A stretch of 64,000 nucleotides of DNA from Mucilaginibacter lappiensis (GTDB taxonomy: Bacteria > Bacteroidota > Bacteroidia > Sphingobacteriales > Sphingobacteriaceae): assembly GCF_900155965.1 (NCBI RefSeq), contig NZ_FTMG01000001.1, positions 744,001 through 808,000 on the forward strand. The letters are read 5' to 3'. This document shows positions 25,558 through 35,139 of this stretch, piece by piece (within the stretch, counting starts at the first letter, position 1; each line of letters starts with the position of its first letter). The position numbers and the translations under genes are program-made. Under the pieces are notes generated by a model. That model had not been told where the DNA came from. It searched no databases and worked only from the letters and a program-made list of their open reading frames with translations.

Positions 25558-25706
25558 TAGTATCAAGTAGTTAGTATCAAGTATCAAGACCTTGTTTTTT
25601 AGTATTAAGTAATCGGTATTGGGTATCAGGACTTTGTTATTTTTATTTACAACAAACAGCCAGGCCGCAATGTGTCTTGATACTTGATACTAACTACTTG
25701 ATACTA
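25558..25706. repeat. Perfect 33-bp inverted repeat, TATCAAGTAG family
   Basis: Arms 25558-25590 and 25674-25706 are exact reverse complements, separated by 83 nt. Each arm is made of the words TAGTATCAAG and TAGTTAG in a row. The loop itself holds a decayed copy (AGTATTAAGTAATCGGTATT). The element fills the gap between eda and the MFS gene, within the uronate operon. A closely related imperfect copy is at 12215-12323. Confidence 0.92.
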
Positions 25707-25712
25707 CTTTAT

Positions 25713-26372
25713 TTATTTACTGGCTTGTACCAGCTCCATTAATTTAATGGTGTCTGTATATAACTGCTCATATGAGCGATTATCCAATACTTTTTTGCTG
25801 ATGAGCTTACTTCCCATACCCACTGCGCAAACCCCGGCTCTGAACCAGGTGCTGATGCTGTCGATATTCAAGTCAACCCCACCTGTTGGCATGAATAACT
25901 GACCCGCAAACAGATCTTTTATGGACGACATAAATTCGGGCCCCAATATGTTAGCCGGGAATAATTTTATCAAGGCCGCGCCATGCTGTTGAGCGGTATT
26001 AATTTCGGTTGGCGTCATACAACCGGGTATCCATAACAGATCATGCTGCTTGGCTATAGCCCCTACCTCGGGGTTTATCACAGGTGCTACTATAAAATCA
26101 GCCCCAGCGGCTATAAAAGCGGTTGCTTCCACGGCTGTTTTTATGGTGCCTATACCCAATTGTAAGTCGGGCATTTCTTCCTGCTGCGCCTTTTTTAATA
26201 TGATAAAATTGGCCAGCGCCGCGGCGCCGCGATTGGTATATTCAAATACACGGATACCCGCTTTGTACAGGGTTCGGGTTACCTCCAGGCTCACCTGTGC
26301 ATCTTCATAAAAGAAAAGCGGTAATGATCCCTGGCTTAGTATAGCATTCAGTACTGTATCTTTTTTACTCAT
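25713..26372 (-). CDS. eda: KDPG aldolase
   Basis: A 219-residue TIM-barrel aldolase. FFYEDAQVSLEVTRTLYKAG and FEYTNRG surround the general-base glutamate, and the Schiff-base lysine is in ALIKLFPANILGP (near residue 134). It splits 2-keto-3-deoxy-6-phosphogluconate to pyruvate and glyceraldehyde 3-phosphate, the last step of hexuronate breakdown. Its start overlaps the kdgK stop by 4 bp (ATGA), so the two are coupled. Confidence 0.95.
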   Translation of the reverse strand: MSKKDTVLNAILSQGSLPLFFYEDAQVSLEVTRTLYKAGIRVFEYTNRGAAALANFIILKKAQQEEMPDLQLGIGTIKTAVEATAFIAAGADFIVAPVINPEVGAIAKQHDLLWIPGCMTPTEINTAQQHGAALIKLFPANILGPEFMSSIKDLFAGQLFMPTGGVDLNIDSISTWFRAGVCAVGMGSKLISKKVLDNRSYEQLYTDTIKLMELVQASK

Positions 26373-27409
26373 AATTTGATAGCGTTTGTTATTTGTTGAA
26401 CCGTTTTATTGGTTGCATCACCCTCGATAAATAATTTCTGATAAGCGGCTGAGGTTGCAAACTCCAACGTTTCCAAAGGACTTAGCTTGCTGTAAAACCC
26501 ATAGATAAGGCCGGCCATGAAACAATCGCCGCTGCCTACTTTATCTACCACCTTATCGGTATCGTATTGTTTTGAACTGTGCAGCTTGTCACCATCGTAC
26601 AAAGCAGTGTAGTAGTTAATCCCCTCACCAGCGTCAAAACGGAAGGTATTGGCTACGGCCTTACATTTTGGAAATTGCGCGATAATAGCTTCTGATGATT
26701 TTTGAGCTTCCTTCAGGTAAATGCTCTTTTGGCCCGATTCGGTTACATTGGGTTCAACCGGAATGTCAAGCATCCGTTCGGCAGCCCATATGTTGCCCAT
26801 GATCAGGTCGGCGTATTTTACCAGTTGGGGCATTACGTCAATAGGTTGTTTACCATATTGCCAAAGGCGTGCCCGGTAGTTAAGATCCACCGATATGGTG
26901 ATATTCCGGGCAGATGCCGCTTCCAACACCTCGACACAAACGTCGGCCACATCCTGACTGATAGCCGGGCAAATAGCGCTAAAGTGAAACCAGCTTACAC
27001 CGTTCAGCACTTTGTCCCAATCTACCTGCCTTGGTTTTAGACCAGCAAAAGCAGAATTGGCACGGTCATATATCAATGCATTATTCTTGATATCCTTTCC
27101 CCGGGTTAAATAATACAAGCCTATCCTATCGCCGCCCATATAAACCGGCGCTGTATCAACGTTTTTATCCTGCAGGTAATCAAGTATCTGTGTGGATAGC
27201 GCGTTATCTGGTAAAGCTGTAAAATAAGCTGACGGAAGTCCCCACAAGGCTAAAGCTGTGGCTACATTCAGCTCGGCGCCCCCTACAAAAAATGGTAATT
27301 GGTTTTCATGCAACCACTCACCACCGGCATCGGGACATATCCGGAGCAGTAGTTCGCCAAACGAAAGTATACTGCCTTTAGATGATCCGTTTTCAAAAGG
27401 ATTACTCAT
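26369..27409 (-). CDS. kdgK: 2-keto-3-deoxygluconate kinase (PfkB family)
   Basis: From the ATG at 27409 the product is 346 residues. Upstream codons overlap uxaC and are not chosen. The start ILSFGELLLRICPDAG is the PfkB opening strand, with FFVGGAELNVATALALWGLP as the substrate lid region. Near the end, DKVGSGDCFMAGLIYGF carries the GxGD motif with the catalytic aspartate. It phosphorylates 2-keto-3-deoxygluconate from UxuA to give the Eda substrate. It begins 1 bp after the uxaC stop, in the same operon. Confidence 0.93.
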   Translation of the reverse strand: MSNPFENGSSKGSILSFGELLLRICPDAGGEWLHENQLPFFVGGAELNVATALALWGLPSAYFTALPDNALSTQILDYLQDKNVDTAPVYMGGDRIGLYYLTRGKDIKNNALIYDRANSAFAGLKPRQVDWDKVLNGVSWFHFSAICPAISQDVADVCVEVLEAASARNITISVDLNYRARLWQYGKQPIDVMPQLVKYADLIMGNIWAAERMLDIPVEPNVTESGQKSIYLKEAQKSSEAIIAQFPKCKAVANTFRFDAGEGINYYTALYDGDKLHSSKQYDTDKVVDKVGSGDCFMAGLIYGFYSKLSPLETLEFATSAAYQKLFIEGDATNKTVQQITNAIKL

Positions 27410-27410
27410 T

Positions 27411-28820
27411 TTACTGTTTATCGAAATTAAAGTAATTTTTAGCGTTGTTGTAGCAGATATCCTGCACAATCTTGCCTGTCCATGCTATATCATTTGGTAG
27501 TTCACCGTTCTCGATATCATCAGCAAACAGGTTACAAACCAGTCGGCGGAAATATTCATGCCTTGGGAAGGATAAAAAGCTGCGCGAGTCGGTAAGCATA
27601 CCTACCATGCGGCTCACCAGTCCAATGTTCGACAGGGCGTTCAGCTGTTTGGTCATCCCGTCTTTTTGGTCCAGAAACCACCACGCCGAGCCAAACTGTA
27701 CCTTACCAGCAACAGAACCATCGTTAAAGTTGCCCGTCATAGCAGCAAATAGTTCATTATCGGCCGGATTTAAGTTATACAATATCGTTTTGGCCAGCCT
27801 GTTATCAGCATCAAGCCTGTTTAAAAATTTGGATAAAGCTTCGCCCTGTTTAAAGTCACCGATGGAATCCCAGCCAGTATCCGTGCCTGAATTGGTTAGT
27901 CCGCGTGTATTGTTGTTACGCAAAGCTCCCAGGTGATATTGCTGCACCCAGCCTTTTTCGTGATCCCAAAGAGCAAACTGAAACAGCATGGCTGATTTGA
28001 ACTTGGATATTTCCAACGGCAACAATACTTTTTTGTTTCTGATCTTTAAAAAGATCGTGATTATCTCCGCTTCCGTATAATCATCAGCATAAATATGTGA
28101 CAAACCATGATCTGATAGTTGGCACCCATTTGCCGCGAAATAATCATGACGGCTCTTTAATGCTTTTAAGTAATCACCGTAGCCAGAAATATCAACATTA
28201 CTGATGGTTTGCAGTTGATCGATATACTGATTAAGGGCTTGCAGATCATCAGCATTCATAGCTTTATCCGGTCTGAAAGCTGGTAATACTTTCACCTGAA
28301 AGCCATCTTGTTTAATTTGTTGATGGAAAGCCAGATTATCCAATGGATCATCAGTAGTACAAACCACCTCCACGCTTTTGCCTTTCAGGATATTGCGGAT
28401 ACTGAACTCAGGTGTTTTCAATTTAGCATTACACTCGTCATATATCTGCTGAGCAGTCGCCGGCGAAAGCAGTTCATGAATACCAAAATAACGCTGTAAT
28501 TCCAAGTGTGTCCAGTGATACAAAGGGTTACGCAGGGTGTACGGTACCGTTTCGGCCCATTTCTCAAACTTTTCCTGGTCGGTTTTATTACCGGTTATAT
28601 AAGCTTCATTAACGCCATTGGCACGCATAGCGCGCCATTTATAATGATCACCATAGAGCCAGGCATGCGTCAGGTTATTAAAATTGATATCCTGGGCTAT
28701 CTGATCGGGCGGTAAATGGCAGTGATAATCAATAATAGGCAGTTGGCTGGCATATTCATGGTACAGTCGCTGCGCCGTTTTGGTACTCAATAAAAAATCC
28801 TGATCTAAAAAACTCTTCAT
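27411..28820 (-). CDS. uxaC: Glucuronate isomerase
   Basis: The 469-residue protein is the normal length for UxaC. Its start, LDQDFLLSTKTAQRLYHEY, leads to PIIDYHCHLPPDQIA, where the HxH metal ligands of the amidohydrolase-like barrel are seen. Further on are VVCTTDDPLDNL and ATQ/HYFAANGCQLSDHGL-type segments, and the C-terminal region has LTDSRSFLSFPRHEYFRRLV, which is diagnostic. It interconverts glucuronate and fructuronate (or galacturonate and tagaturonate). It leads the uxaC-kdgK-eda run and follows uxuA. Confidence 0.97.
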   Translation of the reverse strand: MKSFLDQDFLLSTKTAQRLYHEYASQLPIIDYHCHLPPDQIAQDINFNNLTHAWLYGDHYKWRAMRANGVNEAYITGNKTDQEKFEKWAETVPYTLRNPLYHWTHLELQRYFGIHELLSPATAQQIYDECNAKLKTPEFSIRNILKGKSVEVVCTTDDPLDNLAFHQQIKQDGFQVKVLPAFRPDKAMNADDLQALNQYIDQLQTISNVDISGYGDYLKALKSRHDYFAANGCQLSDHGLSHIYADDYTEAEIITIFLKIRNKKVLLPLEISKFKSAMLFQFALWDHEKGWVQQYHLGALRNNNTRGLTNSGTDTGWDSIGDFKQGEALSKFLNRLDADNRLAKTILYNLNPADNELFAAMTGNFNDGSVAGKVQFGSAWWFLDQKDGMTKQLNALSNIGLVSRMVGMLTDSRSFLSFPRHEYFRRLVCNLFADDIENGELPNDIAWTGKIVQDICYNNAKNYFNFDKQ

Positions 28821-28846
28821 TATTAAATTCTAAACACTAAATCCGA

Positions 28847-28888
28847 AACTCTAAATTCTAAACTCTAAATTCTAAACTCTAAATAAAT
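28847..28888. repeat. Tandem 14-bp direct repeat between uxuA and uxaC
   Basis: AACTCTAAATTCTA occurs at 28847-28860 and again at 28861-28874, followed by a partial third copy from 28875. Related words (AATCCGAAA) continue to about 28916. The element has the same word-built style as the inverted repeats but no inverted partner. Confidence 0.8.
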
Positions 28889-28926
28889 CCGAAATCGAGA
28901 ATCCGAATTCCGAAATCAAATAAAGG

Positions 28927-30120
28927 TTAGGGGGCTATCGAGCGTTTAACGCCCATTTCTAACCCTCTCAGTTCGGCGAGACCTTTTAGCCTGCCAATAG
29001 CCGAATACCCGTGATAGGTTTTATAGTTAAAATCATCCAGCAATTTATGACCGTGATCCGGACGCATGGGTATGGCCACATCTGTACGACCATTTTGCTG
29101 GCGTTTTTGCTGTTCTAAAACAATGTTCTTCATCACGGCGTACATATCTGTACTGCCGTTCAAATGCTCGGCCTCGTAAAAGCTGCCGTCATCCTCACGT
29201 TGTACATTGCGTAAATGCAAAAAGTGGATATGCTCCCCTAGCCTTTCTACTATACCGGGCAGATCATTATCTGGCCTTGCTCCTAATGAGCCTGTACAAA
29301 AAGTTAATCCATTACTTGGCGATGGACTAAAATTAACCACATCGGCCAGGTCCTGCTCTGTGGATACCACGCGTGGCAAGCCCAATATCGGGAATGGCGG
29401 ATCGTCTGGGTGGATACACATTTTTACCCCGGCAGCTTCGGCACCAGGAATGATACCTTTCAGAAAATAACCTAAATTGTTTTTCAAAGCCACGGCATCG
29501 GTGTTGGCGTAGCGTTTTAAATGCTCCTTAAACTCTGGAATGCTCAATACTTTGTTGGTACCTGGTAAACCGGCCATCAGGTTATCTATCAATTGTGCTT
29601 TTTCTTCGGCACTGATGCTGTCTAAATATTTTCTTGCGGCTTGCTGCTGTTCGGGGGTAAAATCATTTTCGGCACTTTCGCGTTCCAGGATGTACAGATC
29701 AAAAGCAGCCAATGCTTTGGCATCATATCTTAGTGCGGTTCCCTTGTTGGGTAGTAGGAAATCCAGATCGGTACGGGTCCAATCGAGCACAGGCATAAAA
29801 TTATAACATACCGTGTTTATACCAGCTACAGACAGATTTTTTAGCGTATTGACATAGTTCGCAATATATTTATCCCTGTCGGCCGAGGCTGTTTTTATAC
29901 TCTCGTGAATATTTACACTCTCCACTACCGACCAGGTAAGCCCGGCATCTTCAATGATCTTTTTGCGTTGGTTGATCTCTTCTAAGCTCCACACCTCTCC
30001 GCTTGGGATGTGATAAAGTGATGTAACAATGCCTGTGGCACCAGTTTGCCTGATAGCTGTTAATGTAACCGGATCGGTAGGCCCAAACCAGCGAAATGTT
30101 TGTTCTAAATTAGTAACCAT
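28927..30120 (-). CDS. uxuA: Mannonate dehydratase
   Basis: A 397-residue TIM-barrel enzyme. It starts EQTFRWFGPTDPVTLTAIRQ, like E. coli UxuA. Later motifs include MCIHPDDPPFPILGLPRVVS, where H and D ligate the metal, FCTGSLGARPDNDL and IPMRPDHGHKLLDD. It dehydrates D-mannonate to 2-keto-3-deoxygluconate, feeding kdgK and eda. The preceding step, fructuronate reductase (uxuB), is not seen in this cluster. The gene has its own promoter region with a candidate LacI-type operator, and the symporter terminator lies further upstream. Confidence 0.96.
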   Translation of the reverse strand: MVTNLEQTFRWFGPTDPVTLTAIRQTGATGIVTSLYHIPSGEVWSLEEINQRKKIIEDAGLTWSVVESVNIHESIKTASADRDKYIANYVNTLKNLSVAGINTVCYNFMPVLDWTRTDLDFLLPNKGTALRYDAKALAAFDLYILERESAENDFTPEQQQAARKYLDSISAEEKAQLIDNLMAGLPGTNKVLSIPEFKEHLKRYANTDAVALKNNLGYFLKGIIPGAEAAGVKMCIHPDDPPFPILGLPRVVSTEQDLADVVNFSPSPSNGLTFCTGSLGARPDNDLPGIVERLGEHIHFLHLRNVQREDDGSFYEAEHLNGSTDMYAVMKNIVLEQQKRQQNGRTDVAIPMRPDHGHKLLDDFNYKTYHGYSAIGRLKGLAELRGLEMGVKRSIAP

Positions 30121-30211
30121 GGATTGATGGTATCGTATATAAAAGGTTTGTTGTGACCGGCAAATTACACATCATTTTGTACAAGTTGGAAGGGATAACA
30201 CAACAAATCCA

Positions 30212-30225
30212 CGCAAACGTTTTCG
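30212..30225 (-). promoter_or_regulatory. Candidate LacI-type operator upstream of uxuA
   Basis: CGCAAACGTTTTCG is a palindrome at 12 of 14 positions with a central CG, the form of LacI-family operators. It lies about 92-105 nt before the uxuA start. It differs in arm sequence from the xylB/lacI site, so it may bind a different regulator. Confidence 0.4.
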
Positions 30226-30309
30226 GATGCGGGGTTTATTGAGCAAGATACCTTTAACGTTTTAATAAATTATATATCGTTTTAGCCATTGATGAAACTA
30301 TTTAAGCAA

Positions 30310-30343
30310 AAAGGGCGGCAAATCCTCAGATCCGCCGCCCTTT
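30310..30343 (-). terminator. Terminator after the SSS symporter
   Basis: AAAGGGCGGC (30310-30319) pairs exactly with GCCGCCCTTT (30334-30343). On the minus strand the stem is followed by TTTTTGC. It marks the end of the xylB-xylA-symporter transcript and separates it from uxuA. Confidence 0.85.
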
Positions 30344-30364
30344 GTTTTATGTTGAAAATTACTC

Positions 30365-32071
30365 CTACCAGAAGATAGAGTAAAGGGCCACTACAATACC
30401 GGTAACTATCAATGCACCAGCTGTAAAGGCACGGGATGTTTTAAACATAGATGCGTCAATTTCCAGGCCATTGGTTTTAATACCACGGGCACCATCAATT
30501 TTAGAGATGATATACATACCAACAATACAAATGATGAATACAAAGCCCATGCGGTCAAGGAATGGTATCTCATAAAGCTGGGTAACCTTATCGTCCTGTA
30601 ACGCCAGTTTCGAGAAGCCATAAGGCGACAGGAAGCTCAGATCGGCAAAACGTGGCAATAGTTTAAAGAAACATGACATGATAAACCCACCTACGGTTGC
30701 GAACATAGCTGCGTTCGAAGTCGCTTTTTTCCAGAAGAAACCCAGGATGAACATGGCAAAAATACCCGGTGATACAAAGCCAGTATATTCCTGAATGTAC
30801 TGGAAGCCTTGTTTACCTTCGCCCATCAGCGCTTTACCAATCAGTTCTGATAACAGGATACCTAATACCATAGCTACCACAACAGACCATTTACCTAAAT
30901 TAACCAGCTTTTTGTCATCTGCCGCCGGATTAATGGCCTTTTTGTAGATATCCAGCGTAAATATGGTGGCTATACTATTTGCTTTACCGGCTAATGAAGC
31001 TACAATAGCAGCTGTTAAAGCAGCAAATGAAAGCCCTTTTAAGCCCGATGGCAATAAGTTTAATAAGGATGGATAAGCTTTATTAGGATCTAATACCCCT
31101 GATGAGCTCATCATTTCCTGGTGGAACATACCTTTTTGGTATAACAAGTAGGCTGCGATACCCGGCAATACCACAATCACTGGCATCAGTAATTTGAGGA
31201 ATGCCGCGAAAAGGATACCACCACGGGCGGTTTTCAAATTCGCGCCCAAGGCCCGTTGTGTGATGTATTGATTACAACCCCAATAGTTCAGGTTAGTGAT
31301 CCACATACCACCAATTAGCACCGATAAACCCGGTAAGTCCATATAATTCGGGTTATCCTTCTTGAAGATCATGTGGAAATGATCGGTAGCCTCAGAATGG
31401 AGTATTTTAAATCCGTTTAATAATCCTGTTGTACCTTCTTTTTCACTTAATAGCGTTAATGCAAGGTAAGTAGCCATTAAACCTCCTAAAATAAGCACTG
31501 CTACCTGAATAACGTCGGTGTAGCCAATAACCTTCATCCCACCAAGAGTGATGATAACAGAGAATATGGCCAGCAACCAGATACATAAATGAATATCCAG
31601 ACCAGATATCCCACTGATAGCCAGGGCGCCCAGGTATAGTATCGACATCAGGTTAACTACGATGTAAAGTAACAGCCAGAATATAGCCATCACCATTGCT
31701 ACCGTGCCATTATACCGCTGGTGCAGGAACTGTGGCATGGTGAATATCTTATTTTTAAGATATACCGGAATAAAGAATACCGCTACAATGACCAGTGTAA
31801 TTGCGGCCATCCACTCGTATGTTGATATGGCCAACCCCATCTTGAATGCCGATCCGCTGGTTCCAATAAACTGCTCGGCAGATATATTGGAAGCGATCAG
31901 TGATGCACCGATAGCCCACCAGGTTAGCGACCCTTCGGCCAAAAAGTAATCTTTTGAAGTGGCATCGGCGTTATGTTTACGCTTATATACCCACCAGCCA
32001 TAACTGGCGACTATTACAAAGTAGATCAAAAATACAGCATAATCGCCATACGAGAGGGTTTTCAGGTTCAT
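30365..32071 (-). CDS. Sodium/sugar symporter, SSS (SLC5) family
   Basis: The 568-residue protein has about 14 hydrophobic segments, the SGLT-type layout. DYFLAEGSLTWWAIGASLIA followed by SNISAEQFIG is the family opening, and NYWGCNQYITQRALGA after about residue 260 is a conserved loop. TAAIVASLAGKANSIATIFT supplies the Na2-site helix. It would take up a sugar with Na+ across the inner membrane. Since it follows xylA by 45 bp on the same strand, xylose or a related pentose is the likely substrate, inferred from context. Confidence 0.92.
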   Translation of the reverse strand: MNLKTLSYGDYAVFLIYFVIVASYGWWVYKRKHNADATSKDYFLAEGSLTWWAIGASLIASNISAEQFIGTSGSAFKMGLAISTYEWMAAITLVIVAVFFIPVYLKNKIFTMPQFLHQRYNGTVAMVMAIFWLLLYIVVNLMSILYLGALAISGISGLDIHLCIWLLAIFSVIITLGGMKVIGYTDVIQVAVLILGGLMATYLALTLLSEKEGTTGLLNGFKILHSEATDHFHMIFKKDNPNYMDLPGLSVLIGGMWITNLNYWGCNQYITQRALGANLKTARGGILFAAFLKLLMPVIVVLPGIAAYLLYQKGMFHQEMMSSSGVLDPNKAYPSLLNLLPSGLKGLSFAALTAAIVASLAGKANSIATIFTLDIYKKAINPAADDKKLVNLGKWSVVVAMVLGILLSELIGKALMGEGKQGFQYIQEYTGFVSPGIFAMFILGFFWKKATSNAAMFATVGGFIMSCFFKLLPRFADLSFLSPYGFSKLALQDDKVTQLYEIPFLDRMGFVFIICIVGMYIISKIDGARGIKTNGLEIDASMFKTSRAFTAGALIVTGIVVALYSIFW

Positions 32072-32116
32072 TGTTTTGGTTAAGTTGGTTTAATATGTTA
32101 GATTGACAATTATAAA

Positions 32117-33445
32117 CTATATATAGCGATTTATCAAATTTTCTAAATATTCTTGTTTGCCGCTTATGGTTTTAGGCTCACCATTAGCGATGGCATAGTT
32201 ACGCAAATCCTCTAAAGATAACTTTCCTGTTTCAAAATCGTTACCAGAACCGGTATCAAATGAAGCATATCTTTCTTTCCGGATCTTTTTATAATCTGAT
32301 TTTTGCAAAATGTTATCGGCAGTAACCAAAGCGCGTGCAAAAATGTCCATACCACCAATGTGCGCATAGAACAGATCGGCCGGATCGGTTGAGTTACGAC
32401 GGATCTTGGCATCAAAATTTATACCGCCCCCCTGGAAACCACCTGCTTCCAGGATGATCAGCATACATTCGGTTACCTCGTTAATGTCGTTCGGAAACTG
32501 GTCGGTATCCCATCCGTTCTGGTTGTCGCCGCGGTTGGCATCCATCGAACCTAATAATCCCGAATCGGCAGCTACCTGCAGTTCATGCTGGAAAGTATGG
32601 CCTGCCAATGTAGCGTGATTCACCTCCAAATTCAGTTTAAAATCATTGATCAGATCATATTTCTGCAAAAAGCCCAATACTGTAGCCGCATCAAAATCAT
32701 ACTGGTGTTTGGTTGGTTCGCAAGGTTTTGGCTCAATAAAGAAAGCTCCTTTAAAGCCTTGTTTACGGGCATAATCTTTAGCTGTATGTAAAAAACGGGC
32801 AAAATGCTCCTGCTCACGTTTCATGTCGGTGTTCAGCAAGCTCATATAGCCTTCACGTCCACCCCAGAAAACATAGTTCTCACCGCCTAAAGCAATCGTA
32901 GCATCAATAGCAGCTTTAACCTGCGCGCCTGCGTGTGCCAGCACATGAAAATCGGGATTGGTGGAAGCGCCATTCATATACCTTTTGTGGCTGAACAGGT
33001 TTGAAGTTCCCCAAAGCAGTTTTACACCGCTTGCGGCTTGTTTTTGTTTGGCATACTCTACCAAAGCCTGTAAACGCCTGTCGTTTTCATTTACATCATT
33101 ACCGTAATCAACCACGTCTACATCATGAAAACAGTAGTATGGCAGGTTCATTTTGGTGATGAACTCAAAAGCGGCGTCCATTTTATCTTTGGCACGGTCA
33201 ACCGCATCGGCTTTTGCATCCCATGGGAATACGTGGGTTGGACCGCCAAATGGATCGGCACCTGTACCGCAGAACGAATGCCAGTAGGCACAGGCAAAAC
33301 GCAAGTGGTCTTTCATGGATTTGCCGGCCACTACCCTATCCGCATCATACCACCTAAAAGCCAGTGGATTATCTGATTGCGTTCCTTCAAACTTGATCTG
33401 TCCTATTTCTTTAAAAAACTGTTTTTCTCCGGTTACGATGCTCAT
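32117..33445 (-). CDS. xylA: Xylose isomerase
   Basis: A 442-residue class II XylA, longer at the N-terminus than actinobacterial forms. The catalytic His and metal residues are visible in FCFHDVDV-like [61 protein letters not shown] and GSMDANRGD. The family end [20 protein letters not shown] is also present. It isomerises xylose and xylulose in the cytosol as a tetramer. It lies between xylB and the symporter. Confidence 0.97.
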   Translation of the reverse strand: MSIVTGEKQFFKEIGQIKFEGTQSDNPLAFRWYDADRVVAGKSMKDHLRFACAYWHSFCGTGADPFGGPTHVFPWDAKADAVDRAKDKMDAAFEFITKMNLPYYCFHDVDVVDYGNDVNENDRRLQALVEYAKQKQAASGVKLLWGTSNLFSHKRYMNGASTNPDFHVLAHAGAQVKAAIDATIALGGENYVFWGGREGYMSLLNTDMKREQEHFARFLHTAKDYARKQGFKGAFFIEPKPCEPTKHQYDFDAATVLGFLQKYDLINDFKLNLEVNHATLAGHTFQHELQVAADSGLLGSMDANRGDNQNGWDTDQFPNDINEVTECMLIILEAGGFQGGGINFDAKIRRNSTDPADLFYAHIGGMDIFARALVTADNILQKSDYKKIRKERYASFDTGSGNDFETGKLSLEDLRNYAIANGEPKTISGKQEYLENLINRYI

Positions 33446-33531
33446 ATTTTTAATTATTGGATTATTGATTTAGTGAATTTGGGAGTATTTTAATTTTGAC
33501 TTATTGATCTGTTGTTTTTTAGCTTTTGGTT

Positions 33532-35010
33532 TTATGCCTTCAGCTTTAAGCTTAGCAATTCCTTCCATTCCTGGTATACGGGTTCAAATTGCTGGGTTGA
33601 TGGTTCAATGAGTTGGATTGGCTTAGCATTACTGAATGCTTCGGTTGGCGATTTGTATATGCCTGCACCGATACCTGCGCCTAAGGCTGCACCAACGCTG
33701 CCGTCGTTATTATATAGTTCAACAGGCACTCCTGTGGCATTTACAAATGTTTCGGTAAACAGTTCGCTCAGGAACAGGTTGCTTTTACCTGCACGGATCA
33801 CCGTTGGGTTCATGCCATTGCTGCGCATAATATCCAGTCCATAACGGAACGCGCTGGCTATCCCTTCTTGCACTGCACGGAAAATATGTGCCTGTGTATG
33901 CAGGTTCAGGTCGATATTTTGAATATGCGCACCTACTTGCTTGTTGTTCAGCATGCGTTCAGCACCGTTGCCAAAAGGTAATATCTGTAAGCCATCGCTT
34001 CCCAACGGGGCTTTTTTAGCTTCGTTATTCATTTGGGTGTAGGTTAAGCCGGCACCAAAATTGTATTTGGCCCATCGATATAAGCTGCCAGTGCCATTAA
34101 TGCACAAAAGCACTCCCAGGCGTTTTTGCTGTTCGGCATAGTTAACATGGGCAAAAGTATTGATGCGCGATTGCTGGTCGTAGGTTAATTCATCACTTAC
34201 GCCGTATATCACACCCGAAGTACCTGCAGTAGCCGCCACCTCACCCGGGTTAAGCACATTTAAGGACAGGGCATTATTAGGCTGATCGCCTGATTTATAG
34301 GCTACCGGGATACCCGCTTTCAGTTTTAATTTTTGTGCTACTGCGGTCGATAAGGTACCGTGTGATGAGAACACCGGGTTGATTACCGGGAAAAGACTTT
34401 CATCAAAACCAAAATAGTTCAGGATCTCTTTGGAGATACCATTGGTTTTGAAATCAAAAAATACGCCTTCTGATAATGCCGATACCGATGTGGTGATTTC
34501 GCCTGTAAGCTTCATCGCTATATAGTCGCCGGGCAGCATGATCTTGTCTATCTTTCTGTATATTTCGGGCTCATTCTCCTTTACCCAGGCCAGTTTTGAG
34601 GCCGTAAAATTACCGGGCGAATTGAGCAGGTGCGATAAACAATGTTCCTCACCTATGGCAGCAAAGGCTTTATCGCCTATTTCTACCGCGCGGCTATCGC
34701 ACCAGATAATACTATCGCGCAATACATTTTGGTCTTTATCCACCAAAACCAGACCGTGCATCTGGTAGGCAATACCAATAGCGGCTATATCAGCAGGATC
34801 ATAGGCTTTTTTTGCATGACAGCGTTCCAGGGCTTGTTGCGCCTGCTCCCACCACATTTGCGGCGATTGTTCGGCCCAGCCGGGATGTAAAGCTTTAATG
34901 GGCGACTCTTCATCCGGATATTGCGCCGAGGATAATATATTTTGAGTGGCCGCGTCAACAACGCTCACTTTAACCGATGACGTACCTATATCGATGCCTA
35001 ATAGCAACAT
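33532..35010 (-). CDS. xylB: Xylulokinase (FGGY family)
   Basis: The 492-residue protein opens with LLGIDIGTSSVKVSVVD, the phosphate-binding loop of FGGY kinases. The second loop is seen in ATAGTSGVIYGVS, and AIGIAYQMHGLVLVD in the N-domain contacts the sugar. The FGGY signature region reads VIRAGKSNLFLSELFTETF. With xylA next to it, xylulose is the expected substrate. It is first in the xylB-xylA-symporter operon and is divergent from a LacI regulator, with a 12-bp palindrome between them. Confidence 0.95.
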   Translation of the reverse strand: MLLLGIDIGTSSVKVSVVDAATQNILSSAQYPDEESPIKALHPGWAEQSPQMWWEQAQQALERCHAKKAYDPADIAAIGIAYQMHGLVLVDKDQNVLRDSIIWCDSRAVEIGDKAFAAIGEEHCLSHLLNSPGNFTASKLAWVKENEPEIYRKIDKIMLPGDYIAMKLTGEITTSVSALSEGVFFDFKTNGISKEILNYFGFDESLFPVINPVFSSHGTLSTAVAQKLKLKAGIPVAYKSGDQPNNALSLNVLNPGEVAATAGTSGVIYGVSDELTYDQQSRINTFAHVNYAEQQKRLGVLLCINGTGSLYRWAKYNFGAGLTYTQMNNEAKKAPLGSDGLQILPFGNGAERMLNNKQVGAHIQNIDLNLHTQAHIFRAVQEGIASAFRYGLDIMRSNGMNPTVIRAGKSNLFLSELFTETFVNATGVPVELYNNDGSVGAALGAGIGAGIYKSPTEAFSNAKPIQLIEPSTQQFEPVYQEWKELLSLKLKA

Positions 35011-35096
35011 ATTTCAGATGGTTATGACGTGAATAATTAGGTTGTGTTTATTTTTTGGTAACTTAACGAGACGAAATTAAATAAATATTTGAAATT

Positions 35097-35108
35097 GCAA
35101 TCGATTGC
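35097..35108. promoter_or_regulatory. LacI-type operator between xylB and the regulator gene
   Basis: GCAATCGATTGC is a perfect 12-bp palindrome with a central CG, typical of LacI-family operators. It lies 37 nt before the regulator start and about 87 nt before xylB, so one bound repressor could control both directions. Confidence 0.65.
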
Positions 35109-35139
35109 GTGAAATATTTTTTCCAACTTGCACTTTGTA

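Noticed and set aside
25558..25706. Interpretation of the perfect inverted repeat as an insertion sequence or classic MITE
   Set aside because: No transposase, and the flanks show no matching target duplication.
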